A stretch of DNA of 46,282 bases from the IMG/VR virus record IMGVR_UViG_3300012210_000010, positions 1 through 46,282 of that record; one strand, written 5' to 3'. Shown one piece after another: positions 1-7,339 of the stretch. The position numbers and the translations under genes were made by a program. This stretch comes from a virus. The notes under the pieces were generated by a model. It made no database searches. It saw nothing but the letters and a program-made list of their open reading frames with translations, and was not told the DNA's origin. How positions within the stretch are numbered: the first letter of the stretch is position 1; the number at the start of each line of letters is the position of its first letter.

Positions 1-9
1 GAGTTCACC

Positions 10-219
10 GTGGCGCCGAAGGGCGCGTGGGATGACGGCTTCGTCTACGCGCGCAAGCTGCACACCAAGCACGGCTACGGCCCCGGCGATATCAGGGACG
101 CCGCCAACGCATACCAGCGCCCCACGTACAAGCTGGATTCGGAGCGCGAGGCCTACGACGACGGGATCGCGGCGTACCTGTACGCCACGTTCCACAACAC
201 GTCGGAGGCGACGTCGTGA
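10..219 (+). CDS. Small hypothetical protein, possibly 5'-truncated
   Basis: I do not recognise this 69-residue protein. It is acidic and aromatic-rich (Tyr, Trp, Asp) with no membrane segment or Cys/His cluster. The GTG at base 10 is the first start in the window, but the frame stays open to base 1 and too little sequence lies upstream to see a ribosome binding site, so the gene may begin outside the window. It ends in a 4-base overlap with the next gene (GTGA), which argues for translational coupling. It is the first of three plus-strand genes that run toward the leftward structural genes. No function can be assigned. Confidence 0.6.
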   Translation: MAPKGAWDDGFVYARKLHTKHGYGPGDIRDAANAYQRPTYKLDSEREAYDDGIAAYLYATFHNTSEATS

Positions 220-512
220 CGAACTTCGCAACGATCCAGGTGCGCGAGCAGCTCAGCCTGGGCTGCCTGATGGCGATCTACTGGGATGCGCTGGTGAACG
301 CAACGGGCGGCGCAGACCAGGCTGAATACGCCGTGATGTACGGGCCTGCGGAGTACATGGAGCGCGGCCAGGTGCAGAGCCGGGTGCGCGAGTGGCTCGG
401 CTGGTACGGCTCGCGGTCGGTGGAATGCGGACCGCGGACCGAATATACGAATGACGCGACGGAGCGCATTATCAGGGCGGTCGTGGCCAAGGCCTACCGG
501 CTGACGTACTGA
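216..512 (+). CDS. Small hypothetical protein
   Basis: This 98-residue protein starts at a GTG that overlaps the previous stop by four bases (GTGA). The sequence looks helical, with a middle part rich in Tyr, Glu and Arg, and lacks signal peptide, membrane segment and metal ligands. The next gene follows after 19 bases with its own AGGGAAG-like ribosome binding site. I see no family motif. Position just upstream of the Toprim protein suggests a shared transcript in the non-structural arm of the genome, but that is context only. Confidence 0.65.
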   Translation: MTNFATIQVREQLSLGCLMAIYWDALVNATGGADQAEYAVMYGPAEYMERGQVQSRVREWLGWYGSRSVECGPRTEYTNDATERIIRAVVAKAYRLTY

Positions 513-531
513 GAGATCAGGGAAGACACAC

Positions 532-1509
532 ATGAGCAAGATCCGATATGAGATGCGGTCGTTCACCCCCGCCGGACTGGCGGTCGTGCAGGCCGCCGAC
601 GCTATCTGCGACCAGTATGCGGACCAGGGGCTGCGGCTGACGCTGCGCCAGCTCTACTACCGGTTCATCGCCACCGACGCGTTCCCCGATGAGCGCTACT
701 TCACCGCTGGCAAGCGGACCCCCGGCAACCCGGACGGCACCGGCACCAAGAACTGCCAGCAGAATTACAAGTGGCTCGGCGACCTGATCGCCGACGGCCG
801 TGTCTCCGGCCTCGTCGACTGGGACCACATCGAGGACCGCGGCCGGGCGTCGGCCGGTGGCGACTTCGGATGGTCCAGCCCCGAGCGTGCGGTCAACTCG
901 ATCGCGCAGCAGTACGGCATCACCCACTGGGACGGCCAGCCCGAGCACGTGGAGGCCTGGGTGGAGAAGGACGCGCTGGTCGACGTCATCGCCCGTGCGG
1001 CGGCGCCGCTGGACGTCAGCTACACCGCGTGCAAGGGCTCGCCCTCGCACTCGCTGATCCACGACGCCGCCCTGCGGCTGAAGAGGTTCGAGCGGGACAG
1101 CGTGAAGACCCGGATCCTGTACCTGGGCGACCACGACCCGACCGGGCTCGACATCCCCCGGGACATCCAGGAGCGGCTGGCACTGTTCGGCAGCCGGTGC
1201 TACGTCGAGCGCATCGCGCTGACGATGGACCAGGTTGAGCAGTACAACCCGCCGCCCAACTACGCCAAGGCCACCGACAGCCGGTTCGACGGCTACGTCG
1301 AGCAGTACGGTACCGACTGCTGGGAGCTGGACGCGCTGGAGCCCCAGGTGCTGACCGACCTGGTGGACGGGAAGATCCGCGAGCACCTGGACGACGACCT
1401 GCGCCAGGTGCGTCTAGACCGCGAAGGACGAGAGCGGGTGGAGTTGGACGCCATCGCGGACAATTACGCCATGGTCAGGGAGCACCTGGTCGAACAGGGT
1501 GCCCTGTAA
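532..1509 (+). CDS. Spo11/topoisomerase VI subunit A-like Toprim protein
   Basis: A 325-residue protein with the order expected for topoisomerase VI-A/Spo11 relatives. Near residues 36-47 is LTLRQLYYRFIA, similar to the winged-helix segment that carries the catalytic Tyr (candidates Y42 or Y43). A Toprim-like fold follows, with a conserved Glu in VEAWVEKDAL (E145) and a DxD pair in LYLGDHDPTG (D200, D202), the usual Mg2+ ligands. The C-terminal part has a PPPNYAKATDSR segment. In the known family subunit A cuts DNA through a tyrosyl link and works with a GHKL ATPase subunit B. No such partner is visible here, so it may be a nuclease or a stand-alone DNA-processing enzyme. Start chosen by the AGGGAAG sequence upstream of ATG. 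The domain call is good, the reaction is inferred. Confidence 0.8.
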   Translation: MSKIRYEMRSFTPAGLAVVQAADAICDQYADQGLRLTLRQLYYRFIATDAFPDERYFTAGKRTPGNPDGTGTKNCQQNYKWLGDLIADGRVSGLVDWDHIEDRGRASAGGDFGWSSPERAVNSIAQQYGITHWDGQPEHVEAWVEKDALVDVIARAAAPLDVSYTACKGSPSHSLIHDAALRLKRFERDSVKTRILYLGDHDPTGLDIPRDIQERLALFGSRCYVERIALTMDQVEQYNPPPNYAKATDSRFDGYVEQYGTDCWELDALEPQVLTDLVDGKIREHLDDDLRQVRLDREGRERVELDAIADNYAMVREHLVEQGAL

Positions 1510-1523
1510 GCAGCAGGCTGCAG

Positions 1524-1592
1524 TCCCCGGCAGTTGGAGGCCCGAAGCGGTGCGCGCCGCGGAGGGAGCGGGTTCGAGACCCGCCCGGGGAG
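1524..1592 (+). tRNA. tRNA-like cloverleaf, degenerate, no usable anticodon
   Basis: Bases 1524-1530 (TCCCCGG) pair perfectly with 1585-1591 (CCGGGGA), leaving G1592 as discriminator. A canonical T arm lies just inside: stem 1568-1572/1580-1584 with loop TTCGAGA. Between them two short hairpins can form: 1534-1537/1542-1545 with a 4-base loop, and 1547-1551/1556-1560 with loop GCGC. The total is 69 bases and CCA is not encoded. The anticodon-position arm has a loop of only 4-6 bases, so no anticodon can be read, and the D arm is too small. It may be a decayed tRNA, a tRNA mimic, the remnant of an attachment site, or a structured terminator between convergent genes. It lies 14 bases after the Toprim gene stop. 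Confidence 0.45.
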
Positions 1593-1600
1593 CTCGTCGT

Positions 1601-1810
1601 TCACACCTTCAGCACGTAGCCGTGGCTCTCCAGCTCGGCCGCGTTCAGCCCGTCCAGGGCCACGAGGTCGTCGACCGCGAACGGAACGCCGTCGATCACG
1701 ATCTCCCGGATCACCCGGTGCGTGGGCTCGAGCTCGGGCTGCGCCTTCTTGGCCTTAGCCGCGGAAGCCGCCTTGGCGGACCCGGTGCTCTTCCTTGCCT
1801 GAGCCGTCAT
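1601..1810 (-). CDS. Small hypothetical protein, Ala/Lys-rich N-terminus
   Basis: This 69-residue protein has a basic, Ala/Ser/Lys-rich first 25 residues, then a compact part with the pattern IDGVPFAVDDL...LNAAELESHGYVLKV. That pattern resembles small phage domains in which a Gly-x-Val strand is followed by a helix and a final Gly. The ATG is preceded by GGGAGG at good spacing. It is the last gene of the leftward transcript and its stop lies 9 bases from the tRNA-like element. Function unknown; a DNA- or virion-associated role would fit the basic tail but is inference. Confidence 0.75.
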   Translation of the reverse strand: MTAQARKSTGSAKAASAAKAKKAQPELEPTHRVIREIVIDGVPFAVDDLVALDGLNAAELESHGYVLKV

Positions 1811-2024
1811 TCCGGCCTCCCTGTGCTGTCACCGGCAGGCAGCCGGTTATCGGATCCGCCCGCGGGTCGAGCCGTGGCTGCGGTTCTGGTGCGCCCTCGC
1901 GGTCGGGCACGTCGCGGCCGAGCAGCCGCAGCACCCGGCGCACACCGACCTGCTCGACGCCGGACTCCAGCAGCGTCTCCATCGCCGCGACGGTGCGGTC
2001 CACATCCTGCCTGCGCATATCCAC
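1755..2024 (-). CDS. Small hypothetical protein overlapping the next gene
   Basis: An 89-residue frame starting at GTG 2024; an ATG two codons later (2018) is an alternative. Residues 1-45 look like a real helical protein (DRTVAAMETLLESGVEQ, then VRRVLRLLG), while the last 40 residues are Pro/Arg/Gly-rich and run 56 bases into the following gene in another frame. No strong ribosome binding site is visible before either start. I do not recognise the family. The long overlap is odd for this genome, where overlaps are normally 1, 4 or 11 bases, so the C-terminal part may not be under selection. Confidence 0.5.
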   Translation of the reverse strand: MDMRRQDVDRTVAAMETLLESGVEQVGVRRVLRLLGRDVPDREGAPEPQPRLDPRADPITGCLPVTAQGGRNDGSGKEEHRVRQGGFRG

Positions 2025-2040
2025 ATGCTAACCGCTGACG

Positions 2041-2409
2041 TCAACGGTTCAGCGGATCACTCTCATCGTGATCTGCCCTGACCCGGTTCACTTCGTTCTG
2101 CCTGCGTCCGCGCGGGGTGTCGTGCTGCTGGATGCGGTAGGCCCATCGGAGTCGGTATACCTCGATCAGCCCGTCCAGGTAGAGCGACACGATGTAGTAC
2201 CAGGCGGCGAATCCGCTGCTGAAGTTGATACCGAACGTGATGTGCAGCAGGGTCGGCAGCAGCAGCAGCTGGCTGGCTGCGGAGAAGGACACCATGCCGC
2301 GGCCCCAGGGGTTTTTCCACCAGGGGGCGAGGATGCTGTAGCCGATGATGTACGCGACCGAGCAGAAGAATGCGACGAAGAACCCAGACTTCAGGAGGTC
2401 AATGACCAT
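2041..2409 (-). CDS. Membrane protein, holin-like
   Basis: This 122-residue protein has about three hydrophobic segments: residues 8-30, 40-60 and 65-85. Between the first two lies LAPWWKNPWGRGMV, a Trp-rich loop typical of a family of actinophage membrane proteins often labelled putative holins. The C-terminal 35 residues are charged and would face the cytoplasm. An AAGGAGAGGGG ribosome binding site precedes the ATG. The gene overlaps its upstream neighbour by 11 bases and sits after the tail genes with two other small membrane or coiled-coil proteins. A holin role (timed pore formation for endolysin release) is plausible from topology, but there is also a small membrane protein next to the endolysin at 42 kb. 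Confidence 0.7.
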   Translation of the reverse strand: MVIDLLKSGFFVAFFCSVAYIIGYSILAPWWKNPWGRGMVSFSAASQLLLLPTLLHITFGINFSSGFAAWYYIVSLYLDGLIEVYRLRWAYRIQQHDTPRGRRQNEVNRVRADHDESDPLNR

Positions 2410-2653
2410 GCTGCCCCTCTCCTTCGTATCCGTCGCGCAGCGCCTTTGCCACGCGTTCCCCGATGTGGTTCACCCGCTGCATCTCCCGGACCCTCTTCAG
2501 CAGGCGCTGCACTTCCGGCTCTCGGGCCTTGGCCTCGGCCACCGCTTCCTTTGCGACCCTCTCTGCGGTCGTAGCCTCTTGCATCCCATCCCGGCCCTCC
2601 TGCAGTAGGCCGGAATCATCCTCCTTATCTTTCCACGGCAGGCGCAGACGCAT
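2399..2653 (-). CDS. Small coiled-coil protein
   Basis: An 84-residue protein starting at the ATG at 2653, chosen because GGAGG stands seven bases upstream; longer frames reaching 2815 would run through the next gene. After a basic RLRLPWK start, residues 20-65 are a charged helix (VAKEAVAEAKA, then PEVQRLLKRVREMQ) followed by RVNHIGERVAKAL. Small proteins with this pattern are common beside holin-like genes in actinophages and are of unknown function (DUF7620-like by memory, not checked). It overlaps the upstream gene by 29 bases and the downstream holin-like gene by 11. Confidence 0.75.
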   Translation of the reverse strand: MRLRLPWKDKEDDSGLLQEGRDGMQEATTAERVAKEAVAEAKAREPEVQRLLKRVREMQRVNHIGERVAKALRDGYEGEGQHGH

Positions 2654-2951
2654 CTGGCTCCTCCTTGGGCGCGATGGGTAGCGCAGCGATGATCCGGTTG
2701 CTGGCATAGCCCAGTTCCAGTAGGTGCTCTGCGTGCCGTGCATCGATCCTGCGCGCCTCCTCGCTGTATTCGTAGGCGATGCGCCAGCGGGCCGCCTCGT
2801 TGTTCGACTGCTCAACCCGCTTGTCGCAGTCCTGTCGGACGTCCTTCAGTTGTTTGTGCCAGACCAGCTTCCCGGTGAGCACCAGGACGATGGTCAGGCA
2901 CAGCATCGCGCCCGCACTGGCTTGAAGTGCGGATATCCCGAGCTCGAACAT
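2625..2951 (-). CDS. Single-pass membrane protein with charged tail
   Basis: A 108-residue protein beginning at the ATG at 2951, just after the tail-fibre stop. Residues 8-30 form one hydrophobic helix (AGAMLCLTIVLVLTGKLV). The rest is a long charged helix rich in Arg, Glu and Asp, then a Pro/Ala tail. The layout (short N-terminal outside part, one membrane helix, cytoplasmic coiled coil) fits an accessory lysis protein such as an antiholin or a spanin-like partner, but no motif proves this. It heads a run of three small genes behind the tail fibres. Confidence 0.7.
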   Translation of the reverse strand: MFELGISALQASAGAMLCLTIVLVLTGKLVWHKQLKDVRQDCDKRVEQSNNEAARWRIAYEYSEEARRIDARHAEHLLELGYASNRIIAALPIAPKEEPDASAPAVER

Positions 2952-2953
2952 CC

Positions 2954-5641
2954 TCAGTACACCTGCTGGACGCCCGCGAAGACCTTGGGGATCTCCGGTG
3001 ACCCCTGGATCTGCGACCACACGTCGTAGCTCTGTCCGGCCGTCAGCGTCAGCATGCCACCCGGGCCCACCAGGCACTGAGCGACCCACCCCTTGACGGT
3101 GGTGGACGGCAGCCAACTGGCTGCATACCAGGTCACCGGCTGGGCTGGCGCGTTCAGATTGCCACTGGAGACCGGGAACGCCATCTGCACGACGAGCGGC
3201 AGGACCGTCGGGTCGACGACCGTACCGGCCAGGTCTGACGTCCACAGGATGTTGATCTCCTGCAGGCTGATCGAGGCGATCGGCGTGAAACCGGCCACGA
3301 GCACCGCCTTCCATCTCGCGCTGGCGGGCTTGGCAGCCCACCGCTGGGTCGCCTTTATTGTCCATCTGCCCGCAACAGGCTCGGCTGCCCATCGCGTGCG
3401 CTGCGCCGCCGTCTGCCATCTGCGCGGCAGTGCACCGGCTCGCCACGTCACCGTGCCGGTGAAGCCCGGCGCCGGAACGAACAGGGTGTCGACCCCGGTA
3501 CCGACGTCGGCGACGTGGAGGGCAATCACAACGGTGTCGGCCGCGGTACCGGCGTCTCCGAGCAGCACTGTGGCCGCGGGGATCGCCATGACGTCGGCTC
3601 CGGCGCCCGAGACCACGAATGCGACTGCAGGTGTGAGTGCGTCCGCGGCCGATCCCGCATCGGTAAGAGGAACCGACAGGGCGAGTGCGTCGGCGGCACT
3701 GCCCGCGTCGGGAAGCAGGAACGCGATCACAACGGCGTCCGAGCCGACGCCGGTGTCCGTGACTCCGAACATGACCGCAGTCGCGTCCGCCCCGGTGCCG
3801 CCGTCCGACAGCCCTATGGCGGCAACGAGCGCGTCCGACGCCGTGCCCGTGTCAGGCAGCAGGACCGTGGCCGCGAGGCCGTCAGAACCGGCTCCGGTGT
3901 CCGTCATCTGCACCACGACGGCCGAGGCGTCTGATCCCGTGCCCGTGTCGGACAGCGGGACCGCGGCGACGACCGTGAGCGAGTCGGAGCCTGCGCCCGC
4001 GTCCGCCAGGGCGACCGGCGTGCCGATCACGAGCGTGTCGAGGCCGGTGCCCGAGTCGAGGAGCAGGACGGTGACCGCGGGAGCGTCGGATCCCGCGCCG
4101 ACGTCGGACAGGGCGACGGCGGTCAGGAAGGTGTCGGCGCCTGCGCCGGAGTCCGACAGCTTGGGCGAGACCGCGAGAGCGTCCGACGCGGTGCCCGAGT
4201 CGGCCGCCGCGATGCCGATGACGACCGTGTCTGCGGCCGAGCCCGTGTCGGACAGCGGCACTGTGGCGGTCACCGAGGCTGTGTCCGAGCCGGTGCCGCT
4301 GTCCGTCAGGGGGATCGTAACCGACAGCGCATCGGAGCCCGTACCGGAGTCGGACAGTGCCACGGTGATCGAGGCGGTGAGTGAGTCGGCGCCGGTTCCA
4401 CTGTCCGCCAGGCCGATCGCGATGACGATCGTGTTGGACGCGGTGCCCGAGTCAGCCAAGGGCACCACAAGCGCTGTGAGGCTGTCTGAGCCGGTTCCTG
4501 AGTCAGGCAGAGCGGGAGCGGCTGAGACCGCGTCAGCGCCTGTGCCAGCGTCGGCTAGAGGCACTGTGATGACAAGCGTGTCCGACCCGGCGCCGGTGTC
4601 CGGCAGCGGGATCGTTGCGACCACGGTGAGTGTGTCGCTCCCGGCGCCGGTATCGGCGATCAGGATCGTGAAGGCGGACGTGTCCGCGGCCGTGCCGGAG
4701 TCTGCGAGGGGCACCGACAGAGCGAGTGCGTCGGCGGCGGTACCGGAGTCGGTGAACGCTACCGCCGGGGTGAGGGAGTCCGTTCCCGCGCCGGTGTCGA
4801 CAACGGCGGTCGCGAGTGCGAGGCTGTCCGCTCCGGCACCCGTGTCTGCCAGCGGCACTGCGACTGCGAGAGCGTCCGATCCTGCGCCGGAGTCCGTCAG
4901 GGAGACCGCGACCACGGGGATGGACGACGACAGCGGCTGTGCGGGACGCCGCCGCGCCGACGGTCCGGTGATCCGCAGTACGGGGCGCTGCGGCATCTGC
5001 GCGGGTACCAGAGCGAGGTGGTCGGACACCATGATGGCAATCGAGTTCGATATGCCAGCCGTCTGGGTCATCGTCGGGGACACGGACCCCGTGACCGCCA
5101 CGTTGTACATCTCGGGGTTGCCGTTGGCGTCGCTGTTCGCCACGAATCCGGAGGGCAGCGGCGTGCCCGCGCTGCCCGGAACACGGGAGTGGCCCCAGTA
5201 GAGCTCGCCGTTCACGGTGTCGATCGACGGCGCCAGCGTGGGGAAGCTGACAGTGGTCGATGATGCATTGGACAGGGTGCCGAAACCGTCTGGAGTCCAG
5301 ACGGGACTGGCCAGTGTCGAGTGGAACGGATGGGCATCGATGTCCATGGCGATGCCGGTGACGCTGCCCGAGTAGGTGAAGGTGATCGTCTGGGCACCGG
5401 TGGCGTTCATGGTGCCGATCCAGACCGACTCGTTCGCCGTGCCGGTGCCGTCCAGCCAGTTCCCTGTTACGTCAACCCACCCCGTGGCGCCTCCGCCGGA
5501 GACTCCCGTGGTGGTGATACTCGCGCTCTTGACGACTATGAAGACAACCCAGAGGTCGTTCACCGCAGTCGCGGTTACGGCCTGGGTCGTGAGAGCGGTT
5601 CCAGTGGAGGTGGCGAAGGCCGCGGCGGATGAGATGGTCAT
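2954..5641 (-). CDS. Tail fibre protein with 29 tandem DxG repeats
   Basis: An 895-residue tail-associated protein in four parts. Residues 1-215 form a beta-rich head domain (Thr, Ser, Val, Gly; no signal peptide). Residues 243-724 are about 29 tandem repeats of mostly 16 residues with the core D-S/T-G-x-x-x-D-x-L and a preceding P/A-L pair, such as PLADTGAGADSLALAT; some units are 18-19 long. Residues 725-780 carry spaced Arg-Trp pairs. The final 110 residues form a separate beta-rich tip. The hydrophobic/turn periodicity suggests a trimeric beta-solenoid or beta-spiral shaft, and the regular Asp residues could bind Ca2+; both are inference. Its place among tail genes supports a fibre or receptor-binding role. 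The repeats also create a long open frame on the other strand. Confidence 0.85.
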   Translation of the reverse strand: MTISSAAAFATSTGTALTTQAVTATAVNDLWVVFIVVKSASITTTGVSGGGATGWVDVTGNWLDGTGTANESVWIGTMNATGAQTITFTYSGSVTGIAMDIDAHPFHSTLASPVWTPDGFGTLSNASSTTVSFPTLAPSIDTVNGELYWGHSRVPGSAGTPLPSGFVANSDANGNPEMYNVAVTGSVSPTMTQTAGISNSIAIMVSDHLALVPAQMPQRPVLRITGPSARRRPAQPLSSSIPVVAVSLTDSGAGSDALAVAVPLADTGAGADSLALATAVVDTGAGTDSLTPAVAFTDSGTAADALALSVPLADSGTAADTSAFTILIADTGAGSDTLTVVATIPLPDTGAGSDTLVITVPLADAGTGADAVSAAPALPDSGTGSDSLTALVVPLADSGTASNTIVIAIGLADSGTGADSLTASITVALSDSGTGSDALSVTIPLTDSGTGSDTASVTATVPLSDTGSAADTVVIGIAAADSGTASDALAVSPKLSDSGAGADTFLTAVALSDVGAGSDAPAVTVLLLDSGTGLDTLVIGTPVALADAGAGSDSLTVVAAVPLSDTGTGSDASAVVVQMTDTGAGSDGLAATVLLPDTGTASDALVAAIGLSDGGTGADATAVMFGVTDTGVGSDAVVIAFLLPDAGSAADALALSVPLTDAGSAADALTPAVAFVVSGAGADVMAIPAATVLLGDAGTAADTVVIALHVADVGTGVDTLFVPAPGFTGTVTWRAGALPRRWQTAAQRTRWAAEPVAGRWTIKATQRWAAKPASARWKAVLVAGFTPIASISLQEINILWTSDLAGTVVDPTVLPLVVQMAFPVSSGNLNAPAQPVTWYAASWLPSTTVKGWVAQCLVGPGGMLTLTAGQSYDVWSQIQGSPEIPKVFAGVQQVY
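3470..4915 (-). repeat. Tandem protein-coding repeat array, about 29 units of 48-57 bases
   Basis: The array encodes residues 243-724 of the tail fibre. Units are diverged at DNA level but keep the D-G-D spacing. Most are 48 bases; six longer ones of 54-57 bases are scattered through the array. Units near the middle are most alike (DSGTGSD), while those at the C-terminal end have substitutions (VVSGAGAD, ADVGTGVD). It is a coding array, not CRISPR. Confidence 0.9.
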
Positions 5642-5661
5642 ATCACCGCTGCCTCACCCGG

Positions 5662-6240
5662 TCAGTTGAGTCCGTAGACGAGGAACTCCAGCAGCTGGAT
5701 CGAGTTAGAGGCCGAGGAGGCGGAGCACGCCACGTTGAAGTTGAGGAAGTTCTGAATCGTCGGGTCGAACGTCGAGAACGAGCCGGGCTGCGCCGCGCCG
5801 CCCCACAGTTCGTAGGTGAAGGGGGAGGCCAGTCCGGCCGGACAGGTGATCATCCCAGCGCCGGTGCCCGAGCTCGCCGCTCCGGATCCGGACGGGTCCT
5901 TGAAGATGATGCTGCCCTCGAACTCCCAGCCCTTGTTCGTGATCGTCGTCGCGGTCGTCAGCGCCGCCGATCCGAGGAGGATCGCGGCCGTGATGTTGCC
6001 GATCGTGCCCGATCTGAGGGTGAGCGTGTACGTCGGGGTGCCGGTGCTCGACAGGATGCCGCGCGCTTCGATCCGCAGGCCCTTGCGCGAGTAGTTGACG
6101 AATCCCTGAGGCAGGAAGGCCGCCGGACCGCCGCCGGTCTGGTCGTCGATCGTCACCTCGGTGGTGAAGGTGTTCTTCGCCGTGAACGCCGTGTCGTTCG
6201 CGTAGATCAGTTCGCAGTTCGTGCCGGTCAGGAAGGACAT
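5662..6240 (-). CDS. Virion-associated beta-sandwich protein, probably tail
   Basis: A 192-residue protein made of alternating beta-strand-like segments rich in Thr, Ser, Gly and Ile. It shows a pattern seen in many actinophage tail-region proteins: an opening TGTNCELIYAN strand, FLPQGFVNYSRKGLRIEARGI, then TPTYTLTLR and a final hydrophobic strand. No catalytic motif, membrane segment or metal site is visible. It sits between the repeat fibre and another small tail protein, spaced by 20 and 12 bases, so it is likely a structural or fibre-attachment component. The exact role is unknown. Confidence 0.75.
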   Translation of the reverse strand: MSFLTGTNCELIYANDTAFTAKNTFTTEVTIDDQTGGGPAAFLPQGFVNYSRKGLRIEARGILSSTGTPTYTLTLRSGTIGNITAAILLGSAALTTATTITNKGWEFEGSIIFKDPSGSGAASSGTGAGMITCPAGLASPFTYELWGGAAQPGSFSTFDPTIQNFLNFNVACSASSASNSIQLLEFLVYGLN

Positions 6241-6252
6241 GTTCCAGCCCCG

Positions 6253-6582
6253 TTAGTTGAGCGGGCCGATGACGGTGCGCTGGCTCGCGCCGAACGAGTA
6301 CGTGCCCGGCGTGGTATATCCGGACGGCGGGCTGGTCAAGGCGCCCGTGCTGTAGAGCTGGTACAGCGCGTCGGCGTCCGCGAACGCGCTGAGGATGGCC
6401 GACGCGCTCGTGGCGTCCAGGCTTACCGGCGCCGCCTCCAGGTCGGCGGCCGAGTACGCAGCCAGCCACTGGCGGAAGTTGTGGCAGTCCACCAGCGCGT
6501 TCCGCAGCACGGTCAGCGCGTTCTGCGCGGTGGCCACAACCTGCGATGTGTTGGTTCCGGCCGGGAATCCGACGCCCACCAT
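6253..6582 (-). CDS. Small tail-region protein
   Basis: This 109-residue protein starts with helical sequence (TSQVVATAQNALTVLRNAL) and holds the segment NFRQWLAAYSAADLEA, followed by a Ser/Thr/Gly-rich end. Small proteins with a QWLxxYSxxDL core occur among tail-fibre genes of actinophages; the function is not established. The start ATG at 6582 is preceded by an AGGAGA-like sequence. It lies 13 bases behind the 227-residue protein and is probably translated with it as part of the fibre or baseplate set. Confidence 0.75.
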   Translation of the reverse strand: MVGVGFPAGTNTSQVVATAQNALTVLRNALVDCHNFRQWLAAYSAADLEAAPVSLDATSASAILSAFADADALYQLYSTGALTSPPSGYTTPGTYSFGASQRTVIGPLN

Positions 6583-6595
6583 GAAGATCTCCTGT

Positions 6596-7279
6596 CTACG
6601 TGAAGCTCAGCGTGACCGTGACGGTCCAGGTCGTGCTCGCGCCCTTGGTGCCGGGCGTGGCCAGGCCGTGGTTGACCATGTCGGCGGTCGCGGTCACGGT
6701 GTTCGAGACCGCGGTCGCGGTGCCGGAGTCGACGGCGAACTCCTGCCAGGCGGCGCCGGTCCCGTAGGCGGAGGTGAAGCTCGATGTGAAGGCGACGGTG
6801 GCCGGGGCCGCGGTGTCGACGATCGTCGGCGCCGCGCCGCACAGCACCCAGTTGCCGGTGCCGGTCAGGCTCGTGATCGCGGTCAGAGCGGTGTCGCCGT
6901 ACGCCGGGGTCGTCGAGCCGGTGCCGATGCCGATCCGGCCGACCGAGGCTGTGAACTGCGTGGTGTGCGTGCCGCCGTTCCAGTTGGCCGCCAGCAGGCA
7001 GTGGTCCCACCCGGCCTTGGTGATCAGGTTGCAGTCGTCCTTGGTGTACACCTCGGACGGTTCGACGCCGAACTGCCGGAACTTCGCCCGGGGCAGCTGC
7101 AGTCCGGGCACGTCCTCCAGCTTGACCGCGCCCAGATGTCCGAAGAGCTTGCGGGCGACCCAGTGACTCTGGTCGGCGTCCCACTTCTGAATCTGGATGC
7201 TGCCCGTCTCCCGGCCGCCATCCGTCAGTACGGCGCCGATACCCATCGCATCGCCCGCCAGGCCTCGGTCAGTCGCCAT
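6596..7279 (-). CDS. Tail-associated structural protein
   Basis: A 227-residue protein. Its first half is mixed and contains KWDADQSHWVARKLFGHLG and GWDHCLLAANWNGG; the second half is a Thr/Ala/Gly-rich beta domain ending in a TWTVTVTLSF strand. The segment SVGRIGIGTGSTTPAYGDTA is typical of a virion protein type found repeatedly in actinophage tail modules. No enzyme motif is seen. GAGGAGG stands upstream of the ATG. A 60-base gap separates it from the next upstream gene; apart from the ribosome binding site I see no promoter or hairpin there. Structural role inferred from composition and position. Confidence 0.75.
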   Translation of the reverse strand: MATDRGLAGDAMGIGAVLTDGGRETGSIQIQKWDADQSHWVARKLFGHLGAVKLEDVPGLQLPRAKFRQFGVEPSEVYTKDDCNLITKAGWDHCLLAANWNGGTHTTQFTASVGRIGIGTGSTTPAYGDTALTAITSLTGTGNWVLCGAAPTIVDTAAPATVAFTSSFTSAYGTGAAWQEFAVDSGTATAVSNTVTATADMVNHGLATPGTKGASTTWTVTVTLSFT

Positions 7280-7339
7280 CGTTGCCTCCTCGTATCCTTA
7301 CGGGTCATTGTGCTCTTCACAGCCGTGTCCCGACAGCGC

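Noticed and set aside
1568-1592. T-arm half as an attP core from a host tRNA 3' end
   Set aside because: No integrase or excisionase in the window, and the matching acceptor 5' strand suggests a whole tRNA-like unit. Kept only as a possibility.
1847-2044. 65-codon minus-strand frame beginning at 2044
   Set aside because: Trp/Arg/Cys/Ser composition typical of a shadow frame; the frame from 2024 is more protein-like.
3470-4915. Repeat array considered as CRISPR
   Set aside because: Units are contiguous, diverged and in frame with no constant repeat/variable spacer structure; they encode protein repeats.
3093-5201. 702-codon open frame on the plus strand opposite the tail fibre
   Set aside because: It arises from the codon pattern of the tandem repeats on the minus strand, is low-complexity (Ser/Ala/Val/Pro), and has no ribosome binding site or neighbours in that direction.
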